The notes under the pieces were generated by a model. That model did no database searches. It saw only the letters and a list, made by a program, of their open reading frames with translations, and was not told where the DNA came from. A stretch of DNA of 18,956 nucleotides from Cellvibrionales bacterium UBA7375 (lineage in GTDB: Bacteria > Pseudomonadota > Gammaproteobacteria > Pseudomonadales > Porticoccaceae), in NCBI GenBank assembly GCA_002469845.1, contig DKNZ01000030.1:1-18956 (forward strand), given 5' to 3'. Each line of letters opens with the position of its first letter. Positions within the stretch are counted from its first letter, which is position 1. The position numbers were made by a program, and so were the translations under genes. Shown one piece after another: positions 6,743 through 14,377 of the stretch.

Positions 6743-8807
6743 AGACCTTAGGTCAGAAGTTAAAACTGCCGCCATTGAATGGCGGGATAATATTCCCTTT
6801 TGTAGTGAATTTGACGATTTTTATTATCGTAGCGAACAACCCTTTACTGAGTATGGCGTAAAAGAAACTGAGTACCTATTTTTACAACAAAACCAGCTAC
6901 GAGAACGTTGGGAAAACTTATTCGCCCAACAGGACTCTAGTTATTCTGTTTTTGTTATTGGTGAAACGGGCTTTGGTACCGGGCTAAATTTTTTAAGCGC
7001 CTGTGATTTGTGGCTAAAAACCGCACCCAAACATTGGCGTCTACAGTTTATTTCCACTGAAATAAGACCTATCTCCCTATCTGATATACAAGAAATTCAT
7101 CAAGGCTGGTCTGTTTTTTCTGAACTCTCTAAGCAATTGCTTGATCAATATCCCATATTAACCCCAGGGGTTCATCTAGTTGAATTAGCCGAAGGACGTA
7201 TTCAGCTTTTATTGTTGCTTGGCGAAGCCAATCAGATGCTAAAAAGCATAGCCCAAAGTCCTCAGTCATTTTTAGCTAGCTATCAAAAAAAATCCGTAGA
7301 TGCGTGGTTTTTGGACGGCTTTTCTCCAACCAAAAACCCCGATATGTGGACTGATGAACTATTTGAAACCGTGGCCTCTTTATCATGCGAAGAAACAACA
7401 TTTGCAACCTTTACCTGCGCCTCAGCAGTTCGAAAGGGGCTGGTTAATGCAGGGTTTGAAGCGATTAAAATCAAAGGATTTGGCAATAAGAGAGAATCTC
7501 TAAAAGGCAACTTCACCGGACAATTTAAAGCTGAAAATTTAACCTCTACACATTGGCATATTAATCAACTACCAAATCAAAAAAGTAATAAGGATGTAAT
7601 TATTATTGGCGCAGGTATTGCCGGTTGTTTAACTGCAGCAGCTCTTAATAAAAAAGGCTATAAGGTAAGGATAGTCGATCGCCATAACTCAGCAGCTAAT
7701 GAAGGTTCTGGAAACCTTCAAGCGGTGGTTTACCCTAAACTTTCTCGCCAAAATGATGCTCTACCAAGAGTTAATCTCACCGCTATGACATTAGCTAGTC
7801 GTTACTACCAACAATTCTGGGATCAGGGTTTAGGCTCGCAATGCGGTGTTATGCTATTGCCTGATAGCGATAAATCCACCCTAAATTTGCAACAAATAGC
7901 TGAGCGTTATACCGATCACAAAGAGTTAGTCACCCCATTAGATAATCAACAAATCTGTGACATCAGTGGCCTTACACTTGAAGCCCAATTGGGACTATTT
8001 TTCCCGCGTTTAGGCTGGCTACCACCACAACAGTTATGTCAGAAAATATTAGAAGAGGAAAATATTACACTTCTAAGTGCAGATATTGATCAAATAGAAC
8101 GCTGTTCTAAAAACAACCAATGGATACTCAAAGATCAGCAGGCCAATATTGTAGCCAGTGCCGAAATATTGGTCATAGCCACTGCCTATGAATGCGCTAA
8201 CTTTTCTCAAACCAATTTTCTTTCAGTCAACCAATTGCGTGGTCAGGTTACATATATCACTACCGACAGCGCGATCAATGATTTAAAAACAGTGATTTGT
8301 GGTAAAGGGTATATAGCGCCAACAAGTAACGGTGTGCAAAGTTGTGGCGCATCCTACAACAAGGGTCTGCTATCCAAGGCGCTCAGAGTAGAGGATCATT
8401 TAGCCAATATAGATACACTCAGCAAAACTGATCCAGGTATTGCAAAGGCTATAAAATCTGAGAAGACGGATGATCTAAAACATTTAGATGGCAGAGCCAA
8501 TTTTCGCTGTACCACTAATGACTATTTACCCATAGTAGGAGCAGTGCCAAACGCAGAACAGTTTATTCAACAATATCAAGCCCTGCGACAGGATGCTACA
8601 TCAACTATAGATAGCTTTGGCAGTTATCAACCAGACCTTTATATGCACTGTGGCTTAGGCTCAAGAGGCCTGAGTTATGGGCCACTAACAGCAGAAATTT
8701 TAGCTGCAGAAATTAGTGGTGAGATCCCCCCTATCGAAAGGGATCTTAGTTTAGCAATGCATCCAGCAAGGTTTTTAATTAGAGATCTAAAACGGCGAAA
8801 AATTTAA
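6735..8807 (+). CDS. mnmC: Bifunctional tRNA 5-methylaminomethyl-2-thiouridine biosynthesis protein MnmC
   Basis: Carries out the last two steps of mnm5(s2)U34 formation. The C-terminal FAD domain removes the carboxymethyl group from cmnm5U34, and the N-terminal SAM-dependent domain methylates the resulting nm5U34. From ATG at 6735 it has 690 residues, typical of the fused form. The methyltransferase domain shows GETGFGTGLNF (residues 76-86) and WFLDGFSPTKNPDMW (about 190-204). The FAD domain begins near residue 287 with the Rossmann motif VIIIGAGIAGCL and ends with MHCGLGSRGLSYGPLTAE. I chose ATG 6735, which overlaps fldB by 8 bp, over an in-frame TTG at 6720; neither has a strong ribosome site, so translational coupling is likely. 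The stop overlaps the hemY stop by 4 bp on the opposite strand. Confidence 0.95.
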   Translation: MTKDLRSEVKTAAIEWRDNIPFCSEFDDFYYRSEQPFTEYGVKETEYLFLQQNQLRERWENLFAQQDSSYSVFVIGETGFGTGLNFLSACDLWLKTAPKHWRLQFISTEIRPISLSDIQEIHQGWSVFSELSKQLLDQYPILTPGVHLVELAEGRIQLLLLLGEANQMLKSIAQSPQSFLASYQKKSVDAWFLDGFSPTKNPDMWTDELFETVASLSCEETTFATFTCASAVRKGLVNAGFEAIKIKGFGNKRESLKGNFTGQFKAENLTSTHWHINQLPNQKSNKDVIIIGAGIAGCLTAAALNKKGYKVRIVDRHNSAANEGSGNLQAVVYPKLSRQNDALPRVNLTAMTLASRYYQQFWDQGLGSQCGVMLLPDSDKSTLNLQQIAERYTDHKELVTPLDNQQICDISGLTLEAQLGLFFPRLGWLPPQQLCQKILEEENITLLSADIDQIERCSKNNQWILKDQQANIVASAEILVIATAYECANFSQTNFLSVNQLRGQVTYITTDSAINDLKTVICGKGYIAPTSNGVQSCGASYNKGLLSKALRVEDHLANIDTLSKTDPGIAKAIKSEKTDDLKHLDGRANFRCTTNDYLPIVGAVPNAEQFIQQYQALRQDATSTIDSFGSYQPDLYMHCGLGSRGLSYGPLTAEILAAEISGEIPPIERDLSLAMHPARFLIRDLKRRKI

Positions 8808-10006
8808 ACCTTTTCGGTTTTTGATTGCGTGGCAAACTTCAAACCCTGTCGGTATATTTCTGAGCTAGTTTTAGTATCGCCAAGCAATTCCAGTACCGCC
8901 GCTAATTCATGGTAAGCTCCAACCGAGGGTGCTCGCTCAATGGTCGATTTTATATAATCCTTAGCCTTACCTAGAAACCCCATCCTGCGACAAATACGAC
9001 CGAGAGAAAATAGCAAAAGCGGGTCATCAGAGTATTTAGCCAGCCATTGCTCGCCTATTGCTAACTGCTTTGTGCCATCTTTAATATCTAATCGACCATA
9101 GGCTTCTAGCAAACATCGATTCCAATTTACTTTAAGTGCTTTCGCCAAGAGACTTAATGCTTTCTCTGGGGCATCTGCAGCTGCTAAGCCATCGCTGTAA
9201 GCAGCTATAATTTCGGGTATCTGGCGCAATGATCGAGGCACATCAGACCATATGCTTTCTAATTTTTGAAGCTTTACTTTTGCCGGCAAATTATCATCAA
9301 TATTGGTCAACAAACCGCAAAAACACACAATTTGAAGGGCTTTAAAATCTTTTTCATCAAATACAGACTTTCGTTTTAGCTTTGGCATCAAGGTACTTAA
9401 AGAAATCCAATCAGAGTTCAAACAATAAACATCGGTCAGCAATCTTAGAGCCATTTTATTGTCTGATTTATCCGCCTCAAGAATTTCTGTCGCTTGATCA
9501 ATTTGCGCGACGTCAATTAATGTCTCAGCCAGAATTAAATCAGCAAATCCTTTTTGCTCTGGATATTCCATAGAAAAGCGTTTTAATAAATCCACAGCTT
9601 GATCTAATTGCTTATTATTTGCCGCTGCTTTTGCCGCGAACAACAGGCTTACCTTAGACAGTGCAGGATCTTTTACTGACTGTTTTAGTCCACGACCCGC
9701 CAATGACCAATCTCCGCTTAAAAAATCCATTAAGCCTTTAGCCGTTTGACTGGTTTGCTTTACCGCTCGTCTCGCGATCCACCACTGCCTGACACCACCG
9801 GCAGCCAAAAGCCATTTTAAGAACAATAATAACCAGATAAAAAGGCAGCTAGTGGCTACAAAAATAATGACACCCAGCCAAAAGCTCATCTCAACACTGA
9901 CTGTACCAAGACTAACAAGAATATAGCCTTGATCCTGCTGAATCAGCCATATTGCTGCAGCACCCAACAACAATGCCCCCAGTATAAACAGCAATAATCG
10001 CCTCAC
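8804..10006 (-). CDS. hemY: HemY-like membrane protein with TPR repeats
   Basis: Member of the proteobacterial HemY family (unrelated to the protoporphyrinogen oxidase of the same name), found in haem biosynthesis gene clusters; exact role unresolved. The 400-residue protein begins with two hydrophobic segments (about residues 3-23 and 40-70) separated by a short loop containing DQGYILVSLGTVSVEMS, the family signature. A mainly helical cytoplasmic or periplasmic part follows with TPR-like repeats, for example AKAAANNKQLDQAVDLL, LSLLAKALKVNWNRCLLEAY, LLFSLGRICRRMGFLGKA and YHELAAVLELLGDT. The start is GTG at 10006-10004, overlapping the hemX TGA by 4 bp (GTGA), so translation is coupled. It ends inside the convergent mnmC stop region with no room for a terminator. 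Confidence 0.88.
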   Translation of the reverse strand: MRRLLLFILGALLLGAAAIWLIQQDQGYILVSLGTVSVEMSFWLGVIIFVATSCLFIWLLLFLKWLLAAGGVRQWWIARRAVKQTSQTAKGLMDFLSGDWSLAGRGLKQSVKDPALSKVSLLFAAKAAANNKQLDQAVDLLKRFSMEYPEQKGFADLILAETLIDVAQIDQATEILEADKSDNKMALRLLTDVYCLNSDWISLSTLMPKLKRKSVFDEKDFKALQIVCFCGLLTNIDDNLPAKVKLQKLESIWSDVPRSLRQIPEIIAAYSDGLAAADAPEKALSLLAKALKVNWNRCLLEAYGRLDIKDGTKQLAIGEQWLAKYSDDPLLLFSLGRICRRMGFLGKAKDYIKSTIERAPSVGAYHELAAVLELLGDTKTSSEIYRQGLKFATQSKTEKV

Positions 10007-11154
10007 TGATCAGACTCCAGAGGTACTGAGTTTTCACCCTGAAGCAATCTCTGCTCACGCATAATTAATAAAGCCTGAATAGCATCAAGTGAACTATGGA
10101 TATCGGGTAACTGCTGAATAATAGGCGTATCTAGTAATATAGTTAAACGTTGACTTACCGCCTCACTGGTAGGGTTTGATTGAAAAAATCTAAACAGATA
10201 CGTTTGCGCCTTTTCAAGAGTGATCTGATAAATTCTCTGCTCTTCGCGCAATAATGATACCTGAGCTTGCTCAAAAATCATTTGCATATTGCGCCTAACC
10301 ATACGCTCTTCCCGAGGTGCCAATAGCGGCTCAATAGGATTTTGCCGATGACGGACCCTAACCAGCCCGCTTAAATCAGCCAAAAATTCATCCAATACTG
10401 TTTGTTTTTGATGACTAGCTATTTCAACAGGCTGTTGCTCTGGCTTTTGTGGCTCAGCTAATTCAACTAAAGAAAGCATATCAACACTACTAGCCAATGC
10501 TTGGAGCTCTAAATAAATACCCTCTCTATCCACATCCGCCGCCAAGCGCAGACGGGTTATATCAGCCGCCACAGAAGTGCGAGCCTGTAATAAATTAGGA
10601 TCATCTATTTGCGTCAAAATAGCATCGACGCTTTGCAATAGCGCTAAAGGACTTTTAACACTTCGCTCGGTTTGCAATCTTTGCTGAGCTAATCGCGCTA
10701 AGTATTCTGCCTCAGCCAGCAACCAGTCACTGCGAGTGGTTGAACCCAATTCAACCAATCGCTGGCCCTGAGCGTTGACTCTTAACTCAATATTTTGCAA
10801 ATGACTTTCAAGCTGAACCATTATTTTTTGCTGTTGGCGCTGTTGTTCTATGGCATCTTTAGAGTAGTTTTGGGCTGAGCTTACCGTAGACTTTAGCGAT
10901 GAAATTAAACCACCATTACTGGCAATGGCACGCGTTTGTACCTGCCAGTCTTGCCAAAATAACCAACTCGCCGATAAAGCTCCTACAATAAACACAATAA
11001 CCATCATTCTAATGAAAGCTTTTAATACACCAAAAGATGACTTAGGTTTTTTTTCTGATTTACTTTTAACCACAGGTTTTTTATCAGCAGCTTTACTGTC
11101 AGCTGATGACCCCTTTGGTTTTGGCTTGGATTTTGGCTTAGCTTCTTCAGTCAA
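10003..11154 (-). CDS. hemX: HemX-like membrane-anchored coiled-coil protein
   Basis: Proteobacterial HemX family, often labelled a uroporphyrinogen-III methyltransferase although it carries no recognisable methyltransferase domain; proposed to act with HemY in tetrapyrrole handling. The 383-residue protein starts with a charged Lys/Pro/Ser-rich tail (residues 1-45), then one membrane segment (about 48-70, RMMVIVFIVGALSASWLFW), a coiled-coil stretch (QQRQQQKIMVQLESHLQNIELRV) and the conserved region WLLAEAEYLARLAQQRL. The start is TTG at 11154-11152; no in-frame ATG exists before residue 49, inside the membrane segment, and a GGGG ribosome site (11162-11165) sits 7 bases upstream. It overlaps hemY by 4 bp. 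It lies behind its own probable promoter, downstream of hemA. Confidence 0.87.
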   Translation of the reverse strand: MTEEAKPKSKPKPKGSSADSKAADKKPVVKSKSEKKPKSSFGVLKAFIRMMVIVFIVGALSASWLFWQDWQVQTRAIASNGGLISSLKSTVSSAQNYSKDAIEQQRQQQKIMVQLESHLQNIELRVNAQGQRLVELGSTTRSDWLLAEAEYLARLAQQRLQTERSVKSPLALLQSVDAILTQIDDPNLLQARTSVAADITRLRLAADVDREGIYLELQALASSVDMLSLVELAEPQKPEQQPVEIASHQKQTVLDEFLADLSGLVRVRHRQNPIEPLLAPREERMVRRNMQMIFEQAQVSLLREEQRIYQITLEKAQTYLFRFFQSNPTSEAVSQRLTILLDTPIIQQLPDIHSSLDAIQALLIMREQRLLQGENSVPLESDQ

Positions 11155-11209
11155 TGTAAAACCCCAATTTTTAATCGATATTATTCAATAACATCTTACA
11201 CAATACTCT

Positions 11210-11239
11210 ATTAAAGGGTGGTTAGATATTTGCGGTCAA
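11210..11239 (-). promoter_or_regulatory. Sigma-70-type promoter for hemX-hemY
   Basis: On the minus strand TTGACC (11239-11234, 5 of 6 to consensus) is followed after 18 bp by TTTAAT (11215-11210, 5 of 6). It lies in the 146-bp gap between hemA and hemX, and would start transcription near 11203, about 48 bases before the hemX start codon. No terminator hairpin is seen after hemA, so hemXY may be transcribed both from here and by read-through from hemA. Confidence 0.55.
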
Positions 11240-11300
11240 GGATAATTTTAAACCTCTACCTAATACCGACAATCAAGTACAGAATAGAATACTAAATAGG

Positions 11301-12560
11301 CTATTTCTTATCTAAATCAAATAATGCTTGAGTCACATTAATAGTGTCATCACAGCCTTTTTCACCCGCCTGTTTAAGCTTAGCGGTCGGCTTATGCAAA
11401 AGCTTGTTAGTTAAATTGCGAGCCAAAATAGTAACGACTTCAGAGGAGTCCTGTCCGCGATCCAAAGCCGCTAATGCTTTTTCAATCTCAGTATCTCTTA
11501 TTGACTCAGCGCTATCCCTAAATGCCTTAATAGTGTCCACTACACTAAGTTCGCGCTGTTTGGATGCCCAATTTTCTACTTCCTCATCTACAATTTGCTG
11601 GGCAAGATCTGCCGCAGATTGACGCGCTTTAAGATTATCTTGAATAACTTCCTCTAAATCATCAACCGTATACAGATAGACATCATCTAGCTCTTCTACC
11701 TGAGACTCAATATCTCGAGGAACAGCTACATCCACCATAAACATTGGTTTGTGAAGACGTTTTTTGAGTGCAGTTTCGACCGCACCCTTACCCAATACTG
11801 GCAACTGGCTCGCCGTAGATGAAATAACAATATCCGCCCTATGGAGATGCTCAGGCATATCGGCAAGTAAGATAGCCTCAGCAGAAAAATCCTCAGCCAA
11901 TTCCTTAGCCCGCTCCAAGGTGCGATTAGCCACAGTAATTTGTCCAATTTTTTTATCCCGCAAATAACGTGCAACCAATTCTATGGTCTCGCCAGCACCA
12001 ATTAACAAAGCATTTGCTGATTTTAAATCGGAGAAAATTTGTTCTGCCAAACAGACCGAAGCATAGGCTACAGATACTGGATTCTTGCCAATAGCCGTCT
12101 CAGATCGAACACGTTTGGCCACAGCAAAGGCCCACTGAAAGGCCATATTCAATTGACCCGATACCGTCTGCGCTTTTTGCGCTACAGAATAAGCTGACTT
12201 AATTTGACCAAAGATTTGCGGCTCACCAACAACCAAAGAATCCAAACCACTAGCAACGCATATAATATGACGAATCGCATCTTTGCCACGATAACAGTAA
12301 TAGCAATTTTCAATATCCCGAACATTCAGCGCCTTGGTTGTCGCCAACCATTCGAGCAACTGCTGATCAGATAAATCACCCACTGCATAAATTTCAGTGC
12401 GGTTACAGGTAGAGAGAATAGCTATTTCATCAATCTTCAAAATTGGTAGTGCAGAACGCAACGTCTCAACCACCACTTCAGGCGCAAAAGACACACGACC
12501 ACGAAGATCTACTGACGCAGACTTGTGATTAATGCCAAACGCTATGATATCCAAAGCCAT
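11301..12560 (-). CDS. hemA: Glutamyl-tRNA reductase
   Basis: NADPH-dependent reduction of glutamyl-tRNA(Glu) to glutamate-1-semialdehyde, the first committed step of C5-pathway haem synthesis. The 419-residue protein has the catalytic Cys52 in ILSTCNRTEIYA, the conserved ASGLDSLVVGEPQIFGQIK, the NADPH-binding region (ALLIGAGETIELVARYL), VDVAVPRDIE and a helical C-terminal dimerisation tail. The start ATG is at 12560-12558, near the usual MxxxxxGINHK opening of the family. It is transcribed divergently from lolB, the common gammaproteobacterial arrangement. However, the genes that usually follow hemA (prfA, prmC) are absent, and hemX and hemY come next. Confidence 0.97.
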   Translation of the reverse strand: MALDIIAFGINHKSASVDLRGRVSFAPEVVVETLRSALPILKIDEIAILSTCNRTEIYAVGDLSDQQLLEWLATTKALNVRDIENCYYCYRGKDAIRHIICVASGLDSLVVGEPQIFGQIKSAYSVAQKAQTVSGQLNMAFQWAFAVAKRVRSETAIGKNPVSVAYASVCLAEQIFSDLKSANALLIGAGETIELVARYLRDKKIGQITVANRTLERAKELAEDFSAEAILLADMPEHLHRADIVISSTASQLPVLGKGAVETALKKRLHKPMFMVDVAVPRDIESQVEELDDVYLYTVDDLEEVIQDNLKARQSAADLAQQIVDEEVENWASKQRELSVVDTIKAFRDSAESIRDTEIEKALAALDRGQDSSEVVTILARNLTNKLLHKPTAKLKQAGEKGCDDTINVTQALFDLDKK

Positions 12561-12772
12561 CAGTCTCTATCCATAACCATTAGATTTTTAAATTTATCGG
12601 CACTAAGGGCCCAAAACTTAATTTTACACTAGAGTTTAGGTCAATAGGAAAATTGCTAGCAAATATTATATAAAGCATAGCAACATAGGGGACAGTCTGA
12701 TCCTTAACTGATAACATCATAGCCTTTGCTAACAGTTGTGCTTACAAACCAATCGACTATTAAACGGACCTT
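12561..12772. other. Divergent hemA / lolB intergenic region
   Basis: 212 bp, the longest gene-free stretch in the window. It must hold the promoters of both hemA (minus) and the lolB-ispE-tRNA-prs run (plus). It contains a perfect 10-base palindrome TTGCTAGCAA (12653-12662) next to an AT-rich TATTATATAAA tract (12664-12674), which could hold a -10 for lolB. I found no -35 at the right distance. No small gene with a credible ribosome site was seen. Confidence 0.5.
12616..12644 (-). promoter_or_regulatory. Possible hemA promoter
   Basis: On the minus strand TTGACC (12644-12639) is followed after 17 bp by TTAAGT (12621-12616). The -35 matches 5 of 6 but the -10 only 3 of 6. Placement about 56-84 bases before the hemA ATG is reasonable. 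Weak call; the same TTGACC hexamer occurs in the hemX promoter. Confidence 0.3.
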
Positions 12773-13399
12773 ATGAAATATCAGATTATTTTTCTATTAG
12801 GCGCACTAATATTAATTCAATTATCCGGCTGTGCCTCTTTTCTCTCTCAAGAGCCCTTGCAAGAGAAAGAGCAGGAGCAAGAGCCCGGTCAGACCCCTGC
12901 CCAAAGCCCAACCCTAGCCCAGCAAAATAATTGGAACATAACCGGTAAATTAGGCATAAGAACCCCGCAAAAGGCACAATCTATCAATCTAATATGGCAA
13001 CAAAAAAACAATAACTACACTATAAAATTTAATGGGCCAATAGGTTTTGGCGCAGCCACTATTAAAGGTAATCATCAACAGGTAACAATACAAAAGGGGT
13101 CTCAAGAATTAATCGGAACACCCGAACAGATGGGTACTAAATTATTAGGCGTGCCACTGTCAGTAAATGCCATGAGTTGGTGGGCAAAGGGACTTATATC
13201 CCCCACTCACAACCAAGCATCAAATATTAAATTTCAGGACGATGGACCCATTGGTAGTTTCCGACAAAATGGTTGGCAGCTTAATTTTTCAGACTACGTC
13301 GCGAACGGAGGTTATATGATCCCTAAAAAAATATCTGGTCGATATGGGGATGTTTCCTTTAAGCTTATCATTAATCAGTGGCAATTTTTCACTCAATAG
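12773..13399 (+). CDS. lolB: Outer-membrane lipoprotein insertion factor LolB
   Basis: Receives lipoproteins from the periplasmic carrier LolA and inserts them into the inner leaflet of the outer membrane. The 208-residue precursor starts with a signal peptide and lipobox LSGC, making Cys20 the lipidated residue of the mature protein; Ala at +2 fits outer-membrane retention. The LolB fold is indicated by WNITGKLGIRTPQKAQSINL, WQQKNNNYTIKFNGPIGFGA, the hydrophobic loop and the closing GRYGDVSFKLIINQWQF. Length matches E. coli LolB (207). Between the lipid anchor and the fold (about residues 27-46) is a Gln/Glu/Pro-rich linker encoded by short near-repeats, probably a flexible tether. It is the first gene of the plus-strand run, 25 bp ahead of ispE. 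Confidence 0.92.
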   Translation: MKYQIIFLLGALILIQLSGCASFLSQEPLQEKEQEQEPGQTPAQSPTLAQQNNWNITGKLGIRTPQKAQSINLIWQQKNNNYTIKFNGPIGFGAATIKGNHQQVTIQKGSQELIGTPEQMGTKLLGVPLSVNAMSWWAKGLISPTHNQASNIKFQDDGPIGSFRQNGWQLNFSDYVANGGYMIPKKISGRYGDVSFKLIINQWQFFTQ

Positions 13400-13424
13400 G
13401 TCATAAAAAATACTGAAGCATAAA

Positions 13425-14267
13425 ATGATTTCAATCAGCCTGCCATCGCCAGCAAAATTAAACCTTTTTCTGCATATCCTCGATCGCAGAGAAGATGGCT
13501 ACCATAATCTACAAACCTTATTTCAACTACTCGATTATGGCGATCAACTCAGTTTTAGCATTAATAAACAACCTGAAATAAATGTCATAAGTGATCTTAA
13601 AGATGTAAAACCACAGGATAACTTGGTTTTTAAAGCTGCTCGAGCATTACAGCAAGCCACAAATTGCAGTTGGGGCTGTGAAATTCAACTGGCTAAAAAA
13701 ATACCTATGGGTGCAGGCCTCGGGGGTGGCAGTAGTAATGCAGCCACAACCCTAGTGGGATTAAATAGTCTTTGGCAATGTAATTTATCCCACGACCAAC
13801 TGGCAGAAATCGGTAGTGATTTAGGTGCAGATATTCCCGTATTTGTAAAAGGATTAAGTGCCTTTGCCGAAGGTATTGGCGACAAATTAACCCCTATTTC
13901 ACTCAATCCAATTTGGTATCTGGTGGTTACACCAAAAATAAAGGTCTCAACAGAGCAAATTTTTTGCCACAGCGAATTGACAAGGAACGCTCCAGCCATC
14001 AAAATACGCGCCCTCTCGGAAGAGCTGTACAGAAATGACTGTCAATCTGTTGTGGAAACCCTGTATCCAGAAGTAAAACAGGTATCAGATTGGCTTAAGC
14101 GCTACGGAAACCCACTAATGACGGGTACCGGAGCAAGTGTTTACTGTCGTTTCGACAGCCAACAAGAGGCAAAAAAGGCACAACAAACCGTGCCAAACAG
14201 TTGGAGCTCTTTTGTAGCCAAGGGTATAAATCAATCCCCGCTACATAAACAACTGGAAAATTTATAA
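13425..14267 (+). CDS. ispE: 4-diphosphocytidyl-2-C-methyl-D-erythritol kinase
   Basis: ATP-dependent phosphorylation in the non-mevalonate (MEP) pathway to isoprenoid precursors. The 280-residue GHMP-family kinase has PSPAKLNLFLHI at the N terminus (Lys11 equivalent to the catalytic lysine), RREDGYHNLQTLFQ, the ATP-binding glycine loop PMGAGLGGGSSNAA (residues 94-107), the catalytic aspartate in GADIPVF (Asp136) and the C-terminal MTGTGASVYCRF motif. The ATG lies 25 bp after lolB with a weak GAAG ribosome site. Its TAA is one base before the tRNA-Gln gene, so tRNA processing by RNase P would cut right at the end of the ispE message. Confidence 0.97.
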   Translation: MISISLPSPAKLNLFLHILDRREDGYHNLQTLFQLLDYGDQLSFSINKQPEINVISDLKDVKPQDNLVFKAARALQQATNCSWGCEIQLAKKIPMGAGLGGGSSNAATTLVGLNSLWQCNLSHDQLAEIGSDLGADIPVFVKGLSAFAEGIGDKLTPISLNPIWYLVVTPKIKVSTEQIFCHSELTRNAPAIKIRALSEELYRNDCQSVVETLYPEVKQVSDWLKRYGNPLMTGTGASVYCRFDSQQEAKKAQQTVPNSWSSFVAKGINQSPLHKQLENL

Positions 14268-14268
14268 C

Positions 14269-14344
14269 TGGGGCGTGGCCAAGTGGTTAAGGCATCGGGT
14301 TTTGATCCCGACATTCGGAGGTTCGAATCCTCCCGCCCCAGCCA
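14269..14344 (+). tRNA. tRNA-Gln (anticodon UUG)
   Basis: The full cloverleaf can be folded by eye: acceptor stem TGGGGCG/CGCCCCA with the U1-A72 pair typical of tRNA-Gln, a 3-bp D stem GCC/GGC, anticodon stem TCGGG/CCCGA with loop TTTTGAT (anticodon TTG), T stem GGAGG/CCTCC with loop TTCGAAT, discriminator G and an encoded CCA (14342-14344). It starts one base after the ispE stop, with prs 30 bases downstream and no promoter between, so it is probably excised from the ispE-prs transcript. Its U34 is of the type modified by the MnmEG-MnmC pathway encoded elsewhere in the window. Confidence 0.97.
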
Positions 14345-14363
14345 TCTTTATAATTGCAAAGTC

Positions 14364-14377
14364 AGGAAAAAGATGTG
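14364..14377 (+). promoter_or_regulatory. Ribosome binding site fixing the prs GTG start
   Basis: AGGA at 14364-14367 lies 7 bases before GTG at 14375-14377. This supports the GTG start over an in-frame TTG at 14354 that would add 7 residues not seen in the family and would begin only 9 bases after the tRNA end. An ATG at 14373 is out of frame. Confidence 0.75.

Noticed and set aside
12835..12871. Imperfect inverted repeat (CTCTTTTCTCT with AGAGAAAGAG) and CAAGAG near-repeats in lolB
   Set aside because: Explained by purine-rich codons for the Gln/Glu linker and the Ser/Leu-rich lipobox region; the stem needs a bulge and has no terminator features.
12736..12977. Small open frames on both strands over the lolB signal and linker region
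   Set aside because: Low-complexity Ala/Arg-rich products arise from the Gln/Glu-rich linker read in other frames; no ribosome sites.
14354..14374. In-frame TTG that would extend Prs by seven residues
   Set aside because: The family begins at MSK..., the GTG at 14375 has an AGGA site 7 bases upstream, and the TTG lies too close to the tRNA 3' end.
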